This document shows positions 1 through 6,093 of a stretch of 8,460 nucleotides of DNA, one piece after another. A program made the translations under genes and the position numbers. The notes under the pieces were generated by a model, which searched no databases, was not told the DNA's origin, and saw nothing but the letters and a program-made list of their open reading frames with translations. Positions within the stretch are counted from its first letter, which is position 1. Every line of letters starts with the position of its first letter. Origin of the DNA: Nitrosomonadaceae bacterium. Lineage in GTDB: Bacteria > Pseudomonadota > Gammaproteobacteria > Burkholderiales > Usitatibacteraceae. The stretch lies in the NCBI GenBank assembly GCA_021300055.1, contig JAJTHU010000169.1, positions 1-8,460 of the forward strand. Direction: 5' to 3'.

Positions 1-2084
1 GAGTACCGATGCGCATTCTTCGGTCGCGAAACGGCGCATTGACAGACGTTACGCGCGAGTTGCTGGGAGCCGGTGCGCTTCCGTCAACAGAACACCCGCT
101 CGAGGTCATAAGCGGTGATTTCAATCGAGACGGTAGGACCGATGTCTTTATGGCCGCCCACGGCTACGATACCACCCCCTTTGACGGGGAGCGTAGCGTC
201 TTGTTGTATTCCAAAGCGGACGGAACGCTCGAAGATGTCTCTTCAACCCTGTCCAGCACACCTCAATTCAGCCACTCCGCGACGACGGCTGATATCAACG
301 GTGACGGGTTTCTGGATATCTATGTCGGCAACATTGGCGGCATCAGCCCAAGCCCTCATTTCTTGATGGGCAAGGCTGATGGCACGTTCGAACGCAGAAC
401 AGCCGGTCTCCCGCCAGCAATCTTGAGTGTTAACCGGAGATTTACCGCAAGCTTACTGTTGGACGTAAACGACGACGGAGCCCCTGATTTGGTACTCGGG
501 ACAGAGCAACTCCTCGCCGGTAATACTGACAGCATCATTTTGCTAAATGACGGTACCGGGGACTTTACCAAACGCACAGAAATTAAGCTGCCGCGAAGCG
601 TCTTCGGTGCGAACCAGTTGGTGTTGGATATAGCGCCGCTCGACGTGAACGGCGACGGCAGAGTTGATCTGGTCGTGTGTGGGACGCAAACGGCGCCGTA
701 TTACCAAGGTCGGTTCCTGCAACTTCTAATTGCAAATGGCGATGGCACCTTTCGCGATGAGACAGCCACGCGGCTTCAAGGTACCCCCTCGGCGACAAGT
801 GGCCCTTGGAATCGCTTTGTACGTATTGCTGATTTCAATAGCGACGGCGCACTCGACTTGATAACCGACTCAGCGCAAGACTACACAGGAGTGGTCATTG
901 ATCTCATTTGGCTCAATGACGGTAGCGGACAATTTAGTGCGGTCAGTTCACTCGCGCTCGCCGATCGTTTAGGACGGGTTGATGTGATCGATATTGACGA
1001 CGATGGTCGTCCTGATTTGGTCGAAATCGGCGTTAATGAAGGAATCTTGCAGTACAAACCCTTTTTAAACCGTACGCCGGTCAAGCCTTTGTCTAAGCGT
1101 GGTGGCGTGGATCTCGATGGCAACAATCGCTCAGTTCTGGTTGTTCGCAGCGCAGCGAATCAAATTCAGTCGGGGCGCTTAGTCAACAACGTCGTGCAGT
1201 GGACCACGCAAACGAGTCCATCCACCGACTTCAGATTGGAAGCGGCGGTAGATTTTCTAGGCAATGGCAAGTCTGACTTGGTTACCCTGAATATGATGCA
1301 GGGCGATCGTGGTGACGCCAATGTATGGCCTGACTTTGCCAGTGGTGGTCAGTTAACGCTACGACAAGTAAGGACGCTTTGGCGCGTTGATGCGGTAGGC
1401 GATCTCGACGGGGATGGCTTTGGCGACCTCGTCTGGCGCTTTACTGGCAACAGCGGAAACATCGACGACACAGGTGTGTCATATGTTTGGTTCACTAATG
1501 GCAACGCGGTGACACAGGTGCGGAAGCGTGGCGGGGCACCGCTCGATTGGACTTTGCTTGGCGCGGCGGACATCAACGCTGACAGCGCGGCGGACATGGT
1601 TTATATCAGTCCGACGAATGCCGTGCGGGTTCTCATGGCGACTCCGAGCCGCACCTGTGCCAACATCAATGCGGGTACCATCCCAACGGGTTTTCGCGCG
1701 CAGCGGCTGGCGGACTTTACGGGCAACAAACGCGGCGATGTGCTGATGGTCAACGCGGCTGGTCAGGTCCGCCTGATGGCGCTCAATGCAGTTGGCCTTG
1801 CGCTTCCCGCCTTTACCGGTGCGCCAGATGACCCCAATGCCTCATGCACGGCGGGCGGTAATCGGCTCGTAAGCAGCACGACCACATCGGTAGGCACGAT
1901 TGGTGCGGGTTGGGAATATCTGGCGTCAGGCGACTTTGATGGCGACGGCATTTTTGACGTTGCGTGGAAGCGTCCCAATGGAGGCATAGCAATCTGGTTG
2001 CTCGGCCTGAATGGCACGCTGAAGTCCACCCTGCCGGACGCTGGAACTCTCCCAGCGGGATTTAGTGCCTTTCCGCTGCAGTAA
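1..2084 (+). CDS. FG-GAP/VCBS repeat beta-propeller protein, 5' partial
   Basis: Large repeat protein, probably exported or surface-exposed, of unknown specific function. Twelve calcium-loop-like motifs (D-x-[DN]-x-[DN]-G-x-x-D and decayed versions) begin near residues 37, 95, 152, 212, 275, 328, 368, 415, 465, 521, 569 and 642, counted from the ATG at 9. The first six are near-consensus and 53-63 residues apart, as expected for propeller blades. The later half has shorter spacing, several degenerate loops (368, 415, 521, 569) and W-rich strands such as VAWKRPNGGIAIWLLGLNG near the end. The frame is open to the left edge, and the ATG at 9 has no signal peptide after it. Residues 1-20 match the middle of a blade (compare 64-83), so the true start and probably a secretion signal lie upstream. 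Cys550 and Cys613 could form a disulfide. FG-GAP/VCBS proteins act in adhesion, ligand binding or as parts of secreted enzymes; no catalytic domain is visible. The family call is firm and the function unknown. Confidence 0.85.
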   Translation, partial: VPMRILRSRNGALTDVTRELLGAGALPSTEHPLEVISGDFNRDGRTDVFMAAHGYDTTPFDGERSVLLYSKADGTLEDVSSTLSSTPQFSHSATTADINGDGFLDIYVGNIGGISPSPHFLMGKADGTFERRTAGLPPAILSVNRRFTASLLLDVNDDGAPDLVLGTEQLLAGNTDSIILLNDGTGDFTKRTEIKLPRSVFGANQLVLDIAPLDVNGDGRVDLVVCGTQTAPYYQGRFLQLLIANGDGTFRDETATRLQGTPSATSGPWNRFVRIADFNSDGALDLITDSAQDYTGVVIDLIWLNDGSGQFSAVSSLALADRLGRVDVIDIDDDGRPDLVEIGVNEGILQYKPFLNRTPVKPLSKRGGVDLDGNNRSVLVVRSAANQIQSGRLVNNVVQWTTQTSPSTDFRLEAAVDFLGNGKSDLVTLNMMQGDRGDANVWPDFASGGQLTLRQVRTLWRVDAVGDLDGDGFGDLVWRFTGNSGNIDDTGVSYVWFTNGNAVTQVRKRGGAPLDWTLLGAADINADSAADMVYISPTNAVRVLMATPSRTCANINAGTIPTGFRAQRLADFTGNKRGDVLMVNAAGQVRLMALNAVGLALPAFTGAPDDPNASCTAGGNRLVSSTTTSVGTIGAGWEYLASGDFDGDGIFDVAWKRPNGGIAIWLLGLNGTLKSTLPDAGTLPAGFSAFPLQ

Positions 2085-2124
2085 ATAGCTGCAAGCGCGC
2101 GAATTATCCACCCCTCTACCGCCG
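2085..2124. other. Short convergent intergenic gap
   Basis: Forty bases separate the stop of the propeller gene (TAA, 2082-2084) from the stop of mpl (TAA on the minus strand, 2125-2127). I find no GC-rich stem followed by a T-run in either direction, so no intrinsic terminator can be assigned. The two transcripts may overlap at their 3' ends. Confidence 0.6.
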
Positions 2125-3480
2125 TTAGGCACCGATTGCAGCCAAGAGCTTGCCGTGTACGCCACCAAAACCACCGTTGCTCATCACCACGACGTGATCA
2201 CTCGGCTGCGCCACCGCGGTGACGGCTTCAACCAATACATCTAGTTTGTCGAACACGCCCGTCTTCGCGCCGATCGGCGTGAAGGTCTCTGCCGCATCCC
2301 AACCAAGGTTGTTGGCGTAAACAAACGCCATGTCGGCGTTGGCGAGCGAACCCGGCAGTGCGTTGCGCATCGATCCGAGCTTCATGGTGTTTGAGCGTGG
2401 CTCGAGTACCGCCAGAATGCGTGCATTGCCAACCCGGCGACGCAAGCCCGCAAGCGTGGTGGCAATCGCAGAGGGGTGGTGCGCGAAATCGTCGTAGACG
2501 GTCACGCCACGCACCACACCGCGCACTTCCATGCGACGCGCCACCCCCTCGAACAAATTGAGCGCGTCCATCGCAACCTTGACCGGCACGCCCGCGTGGC
2601 GCGCGGCGGCGATTGCCGCAAGCGCATTCATCTTGTTGTGCGAACCGGTGAGGCCCCAAGTAACTTCACCGCGATCTTTATTGTCGAGCAACACATGAAA
2701 CTGCCCCTCATGTTCGCCACGACGAAATTCCCACTGCATGCCGGGCCCGAAATACTCAATCGGCGTCCAGCAGCCCTTGTCGATCGCGTTGGCGAGATGT
2801 GGCTCGGTGCCGTTCGCCACCACCAAGCCATTCGCGGGAACCGTGCGCACCAAGTGATGAAACTGCGTTTCAATCGCCTCGATGTTCGGAAAGATGTCTG
2901 CGTGATCGTACTCAAGGTTGTTGAGGATGACGGTGCGCGAGCGGTAGTGCACAAACTTGGAGCGCTTATCGAAGAATGCCGTGTCGTACTCGTCGGCCTC
3001 GATCACGAAGAAGGGCGAATCCCCTTTGGGCATGCGCGCAGATACGCCGAAGTTGGTCGGGATGCCGCCAATCAAAAAGCCGGGGCCGACTCCAGCGTAG
3101 TCAAGAATCCACGACAGCATGGATGATGTCGTCGTTTTGCCGTGCGTTCCCGCAACCGATAGCACCCAGCGTCCTTGCAGCACGTTCTCGCCGAGCCACT
3201 GTGGCCCGGAGATGTAGCGGAGCCCTCGGTTCAGGATTTCTTCGATGATCGGCTTGCCGCGTGTCATCGCGTTACCGACGACGTAGATATCCGCCTTGAA
3301 TTTGTCGAGCTGCTCGGCGTCAAAACCTTCGTGCAACCCAATGCCCAAGGCTTCAAGTTGGGTGGACATCGGTGGATAGACGTTGGCGTCGCAACCGGTG
3401 ACGGTGTGACCCATGTCTTTTGCCAATGCGGCCAGGCCGCCCATGAAGGTACCGCAGATGCCAAGAATGTGGATATGCAT
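2125..3480 (-). CDS. mpl: UDP-N-acetylmuramate:L-alanyl-gamma-D-glutamyl-meso-diaminopimelate ligase
   Basis: Cytoplasmic Mur-ligase-family enzyme of peptidoglycan recycling. It uses ATP to join the tripeptide L-Ala-gamma-D-Glu-meso-DAP, released from old wall, to UDP-MurNAc. The 451 residues are close to the roughly 457 of E. coli Mpl. The N-terminal UDP-binding loop LGICGTFMGGLA (6-17) is Mpl-like rather than MurC-like. The ATP P-loop AGTHGKTTT is at 110-118, followed by EADEYD (161-166), NNLEYDHADIF (187-197), the Mur-ligase GSHNKMNALAA (279-289), YDDFAHHP (329-336), EPRSNTMKLG (360-369) and SNGGFGG (434-440). All catalytic landmarks are intact. The frame stays open 81 codons further upstream to 3723, but that extension resembles no Mur ligase and would cover the likely promoter. 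The start at 3480 (MHIHILGICG) is chosen because it matches the family N-terminus exactly. There is no clear Shine-Dalgarno sequence before it. It stands alone, divergent from gshA. Confidence 0.96.
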   Translation of the reverse strand: MHIHILGICGTFMGGLAALAKDMGHTVTGCDANVYPPMSTQLEALGIGLHEGFDAEQLDKFKADIYVVGNAMTRGKPIIEEILNRGLRYISGPQWLGENVLQGRWVLSVAGTHGKTTTSSMLSWILDYAGVGPGFLIGGIPTNFGVSARMPKGDSPFFVIEADEYDTAFFDKRSKFVHYRSRTVILNNLEYDHADIFPNIEAIETQFHHLVRTVPANGLVVANGTEPHLANAIDKGCWTPIEYFGPGMQWEFRRGEHEGQFHVLLDNKDRGEVTWGLTGSHNKMNALAAIAAARHAGVPVKVAMDALNLFEGVARRMEVRGVVRGVTVYDDFAHHPSAIATTLAGLRRRVGNARILAVLEPRSNTMKLGSMRNALPGSLANADMAFVYANNLGWDAAETFTPIGAKTGVFDKLDVLVEAVTAVAQPSDHVVVMSNGGFGGVHGKLLAAIGA

Positions 3481-3498
3481 GACGGTTATTCGGTCAAA

Positions 3499-3510
3499 GA
3501 AGCACGCTTC
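3499..3510 (-). repeat. Small inverted repeat in mpl leader
   Basis: GAAGC and GCTTC arms are separated by two bases (GAAGCACGCTTC on the plus strand), 19 bases upstream of the mpl ATG. In the mpl leader RNA this could form a short 4-5 bp stem. The gene lacks an obvious Shine-Dalgarno sequence, so a leader structure might matter for initiation, but an inverted repeat this short can arise by chance. Confidence 0.3.
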
Positions 3511-3569
3511 GATTCGCGTGTTGTGCCCGCGCCGCAACTGAACGTGCGGCATCAATAGACATGGCGCGC

Positions 3570-3597
3570 ATTCTATCCGCTCGAAGTGCCCCGTCAC
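3570..3597 (-). promoter_or_regulatory. Candidate sigma70 promoter of mpl
   Basis: On the minus strand a -35-like GTGACG (complement of 3592-3597, 4/6 to TTGACA) is followed after 16 bases by a -10-like TAGAAT (complement of 3570-3575, 5/6 to TATAAT). Transcription would start near 3563, giving mpl a leader of about 80 bases. The -10 is the best match seen in this intergenic region. The call rests on consensus matching only. Confidence 0.45.
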
Positions 3598-3750
3598 CGA
3601 CTCAGGCACGCACTTGGTCGCATCGGGCACAGCGCCACGAATGCGGGGGAGTAAACTCTGCCCCATTGAAGCTGCCACTGTCGCCCACATTTGCAAATGA
3701 AATGTTCGGCTCAGATTGGCCATAGGTCGCTACAGTTGGCGATGCGAGTC

Positions 3751-3785
3751 GGCGGCAAAAACCGGTGCCGAACTTCGGCGCCGCC
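3751..3785 (+). promoter_or_regulatory. Inverted-repeat hairpin upstream of gshA
   Basis: The 13-base sequence GCCGAACTTCGGC (3767-3779) is a perfect palindrome about a central C. With one G-U wobble it extends to GGTGCCGAA/TTCGGCGCC (3764-3782). Outer arms GGCGGC (3751-3756) and GCCGCC (3780-3785) can also pair, stacking on the inner stem or competing with its extension. The structure ends 22 bases before the gshA ATG and leaves the Shine-Dalgarno sequence free. No T-run long enough for a normal terminator follows directly (ATGATTTTC). It could be an RNA leader structure, a weak attenuator or a DNA operator; the sequence alone cannot decide. Confidence 0.45.
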
Positions 3786-3795
3786 ATGATTTTCA

Positions 3796-3803
3796 AAAAG
3801 GGG
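3796..3803 (+). promoter_or_regulatory. Ribosome binding site of gshA
   Basis: The purine-rich run AAAAGGGG contains AAGG (3798-3801), six bases before the ATG at 3808. It supports the ATG at 3808 over the out-of-frame ATG at 3786, which is preceded by GC-rich hairpin sequence instead of a ribosome site. Confidence 0.65.
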
Positions 3804-3807
3804 TCAC

Positions 3808-5154
3808 ATGGTTCCGCATCTCACCACTTCATTGACCGGGCCGCTGTTCGAGCTTGAGCGCAAGATTTTGGATTCGCGCCCAACGATCGAGCGCTGGTTT
3901 CGCACCCAATGGCAAACGCATGCGCTGCCGTTCTATTCCTCGGTCGATTTGCGTAACGCGGGATTCAAGCTTGCTCCCGTCGATACCAACTTATTTCCCG
4001 GCGGGTTCAACAATCTGAATCCTGAATTCATGCCGCTTTGCGTACACGCGGCGATGTCGGCCGTGCAAAAGATCTGCCCGGATACGCAGCGGTTTTTGCT
4101 GATTCCTGAAAACCACACGCGCAATCTCTTCTACCTCACCAACGTTGCGGCGATTCGACGCATCCTCGAGGGCGCAGGACTCGACGTGCGCGTGGGCTCG
4201 ATCAATCCAGAGATCACCGCCAAAACGACGCTCGACCTGCCTAATGGCGAAAAGCTCACCTTGGAGCCCGTCGTACGTAACGGCGACCGAGTGGGCGTTG
4301 AGGGCTTCAATCCGTGCGCAGTGCTGTTGAACAACGATCTCTCCGCAGGCGTGCCCAAGATTTTGGAGGGCATCGAACAACCTATCGTGCCGCCGCTCTT
4401 CGCGGGGTGGACCAATCGCCGCAAGACGATTCACTTCCACGCCTATGACCGCGTGGCTGATGAGTTTGCCAAGTTGATCAACATTGACCCATGGTTGATT
4501 AACCCTGAATTCTCCCAGTGCGGGAAGATCAATTTTTCCGCGAAAGAAGGCGAAGACTGCTTAGCCGCCAATGTCGACGCTGTCCTCAAAGAGGTGCAAG
4601 CCAAGTACGATCACTACGGCATCAAAGAGAAGCCGTTTGTGATCGTCAAGGCAGACGCTGGCACCTACGGCATGGGCGTGCTCACCGCACGCTCGGCTGA
4701 CGATGTGCGCGACCTCAATCGCAAAGAGCGCAACAAAATGGCCGTTATCAAGGAGGGCCTTGAGGTCAATGAGGTGATCATCCAAGAGGGCGTGTACACC
4801 TTTGAGCGCGTGAACGATGCCGTCGCCGAACCGGTGGTGTACATGATCGACCAATATGTGGTCGGCGGCTTCTATCGCGTCAATACGGATCGCGGTATCG
4901 ACGAGAACCTCAACTCGCGCGGCATGAGTTTTGTGCCGCTCGCGTTCGAAACTGACTGCCATACGCCTGATTGCGCGGGCATGCCTGATGCACCGCCAAA
5001 CCGCTTTTACACTTACGGCGTTGTCGCGCGCCTTGCCATGCTCGCCGCTGCCAAGGAACTCGTCACGCTGGGCGAGATGATGACGGGGCACGACGCCGCT
5101 GCGCAGAACAGCGCACCGCCGACATTGATCAAGCCTGCGATGGCAGCGGAGTAA
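3808..5154 (+). CDS. gshA: Glutamate-cysteine ligase, T. ferrooxidans-type GshA
   Basis: First enzyme of glutathione synthesis: ATP-dependent joining of L-glutamate to L-cysteine to give gamma-glutamylcysteine, in the cytoplasm. The 448-residue protein belongs to the GshA family first described in Thiobacillus ferrooxidans and common in betaproteobacteria, not the longer E. coli type. Conserved-looking blocks are PVDTNLFPGGFNNL (57-70), IPENHTRN (99-106), LNNDLS (174-179), GWTNRRKTIHF (200-210), KADAGTYGMGV (281-291), QEGV (326-329), YVVGGFYRVN (350-359) and ENLNSRG (366-372). The 281-291 loop resembles the glycine-rich ATP-binding loop of ATP-grasp enzymes (inference). Residues 430-448 are Ala/Pro-rich and probably disordered. 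The start has a purine-rich ribosome site. gshB follows after three bases, a layout that strongly supports the assignment. No frameshift or missing segment is evident. Confidence 0.94.
   Translation: MVPHLTTSLTGPLFELERKILDSRPTIERWFRTQWQTHALPFYSSVDLRNAGFKLAPVDTNLFPGGFNNLNPEFMPLCVHAAMSAVQKICPDTQRFLLIPENHTRNLFYLTNVAAIRRILEGAGLDVRVGSINPEITAKTTLDLPNGEKLTLEPVVRNGDRVGVEGFNPCAVLLNNDLSAGVPKILEGIEQPIVPPLFAGWTNRRKTIHFHAYDRVADEFAKLINIDPWLINPEFSQCGKINFSAKEGEDCLAANVDAVLKEVQAKYDHYGIKEKPFVIVKADAGTYGMGVLTARSADDVRDLNRKERNKMAVIKEGLEVNEVIIQEGVYTFERVNDAVAEPVVYMIDQYVVGGFYRVNTDRGIDENLNSRGMSFVPLAFETDCHTPDCAGMPDAPPNRFYTYGVVARLAMLAAAKELVTLGEMMTGHDAAAQNSAPPTLIKPAMAAE
5148..5151 (+). promoter_or_regulatory. gshB Shine-Dalgarno overlapping the gshA end
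   Basis: GGAG lies within the last gshA codons, touching the TAA stop (5152-5154), with a 6-base spacer to the TTG at 5158. This good spacing decides the non-ATG start of gshB. Ribosomes terminating on gshA would sit on this site, so the two genes are probably translationally coupled. Confidence 0.8.
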
Positions 5155-5157
5155 TCA

Positions 5158-6087
5158 TTGAATATTGCCTTCATTATCGACCCGCTCGCCGGACTCAAGG
5201 CCTATAAAGACTCGTCCGTGTTCATGATGCGCGAGGCCGCAAAGCGGGGCCATAGCGTATGGGCGCTCGAAGCGCACCAACTATTTGCGCGCGGTGACGT
5301 GATCTCAGCGCACGCGCAGCAACTTGCATTGAGTGCCGATAACGACGCTTGGTATCGCGTCGTGGCCGAGGCTGTTAAGCCGCTCACCGATTTCGATGCG
5401 GTGTTGATGCGCAAAGATCCGCCGTTCGATCAAGAGTATCTCTACGCTACGCATTTACTAGGCCTCGCCGAAACAAGCGGCGCGCGCATCGTCAACAAGC
5501 CGCAAGCACTGCGCGACTACAACGAGAAGCTCGCCATCCTCAAGTTTGCCGAGTGGACGTCACCAACGCTCGTCACCGCCGAGCTGGCACGCGTTCACGC
5601 CTTTGTCGATGAACACCAAGACGTCATTCTGAAAAAACTCGACGGCATGGGTGGCACGTCGATCTTCCGCGTGCGCCACGATGACCCGAACCGCAACGCC
5701 ATCATCGAAGTGCAGACCGAATACGGCAACGCCACCATCATGGCGCAGCGCTACATCCCGGCCATTGCGCAAGGTGACAAGCGCGTGCTGGTGATCGACG
5801 GCAAACCGATTAGCCACGCACTGGCGCGCATACCCAAAGCTGGCGAAACGCGCGGTAACTTAGCGGCTGGCGGCAAAGGTGTCGCGATGCCACTCACTGC
5901 GCGTGAGCGTGAGATTGCCGAAGCACTTGGTCCCACGCTCAAGCGCGACGGCCTAACCATCGTCGGCCTCGACATCATCGGTGATTACCTCACCGAGGTG
6001 AATGTCACCTCACCGACCTGCATGGTAGAAATCTTTGAGCAGGCTGGGGTGAATGCCGCGGAAGCAGTCATCGCTGCGCTAAGCTAG
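5158..6087 (+). CDS. gshB: Glutathione synthetase
   Basis: Second enzyme of glutathione synthesis: an ATP-grasp ligase adding glycine to gamma-glutamylcysteine. The 309 residues are near the E. coli length of about 316, and similarity runs from end to end. Landmarks are the N-terminal IDPLAGLKAYKDSS (7-20), MRKDPPFD (84-91), NKPQALRDYNEK (113-124), the ATP-grasp loop LKKLDGMGG (158-166), GDKRVLV (206-212), RGNLAAGG (232-239) and GLDIIGDYLTEVNVTSPT (270-287). Asp272, Glu280 and Asn282 fit the metal ligands of the E. coli enzyme. The start is TTG at 5158, giving MNIAFIIDPL, the family N-terminus, behind a GGAG site. No ATG near it gives a full-length protein; the first internal Met (residue 23) would delete conserved residues. 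The gene is co-transcribed with gshA. The PTS genes that I recall following gshB in many Burkholderiales are absent; a convergent gene follows instead. Confidence 0.97.
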   Translation: MNIAFIIDPLAGLKAYKDSSVFMMREAAKRGHSVWALEAHQLFARGDVISAHAQQLALSADNDAWYRVVAEAVKPLTDFDAVLMRKDPPFDQEYLYATHLLGLAETSGARIVNKPQALRDYNEKLAILKFAEWTSPTLVTAELARVHAFVDEHQDVILKKLDGMGGTSIFRVRHDDPNRNAIIEVQTEYGNATIMAQRYIPAIAQGDKRVLVIDGKPISHALARIPKAGETRGNLAAGGKGVAMPLTAREREIAEALGPTLKRDGLTIVGLDIIGDYLTEVNVTSPTCMVEIFEQAGVNAAEAVIAALS

Positions 6088-6093
6088 CCGTTA
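6088..6093. other. Six-base convergent junction
   Basis: gshB (TAG, 6085-6087) and the minus-strand oxidoreductase gene (TAG, complement of 6094-6096) end six bases apart. The oxidoreductase stop is followed directly by an in-frame TAA (complement of 6091-6093), giving tandem stops. There is no room for a terminator here, so each transcript must end inside, and antisense to, the neighbouring gene. Confidence 0.75.

Larger units (their letters stand above)
3481..3807. other. Divergent mpl-gshA intergenic region
   Basis: 327 bases lie between the divergent starts of mpl and gshA, so promoters for both should be here. I can support a sigma70-like promoter for mpl (3570-3597), a small inverted repeat in the mpl leader (3499-3510) and a strong inverted-repeat hairpin before gshA (3751-3785). 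No convincing promoter was found for gshA. Short frames in this stretch look non-coding. Confidence 0.7.

Noticed and set aside
2476..3126. 216-codon open frame on the plus strand opposite mpl
   Set aside because: It lies fully antisense to a well-recognised conserved gene and its translation (Arg/His/Val-rich) resembles a mirror of the mpl codons; no ribosome site or family likeness.
3481..3723. 81-codon upstream extension of the mpl reading frame
   Set aside because: The extension has no Mur-ligase similarity, while MHIHILGICG at 3480 matches the known Mpl N-terminus; it would also overlap the candidate promoter.
3691..3736. Possible gshA promoter (TTGCAA at 3691, TACAGT at 3731)
   Set aside because: The two elements are 34 bases apart and do not pair at 16-18 base spacing; no partner of acceptable match was found for either.
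3786..3857. Small upstream reading frame of 23 codons starting 22 bases before gshA, out of frame with it
   Set aside because: Its ATG follows directly on the hairpin and has no ribosome site; overlap with the gshA start is most simply chance.
4561..5091. 176-codon minus-strand frame inside gshA
   Set aside because: Antisense shadow of gshA, rich in His, Ala and Val as expected from complementing its codons; no recognisable motif.
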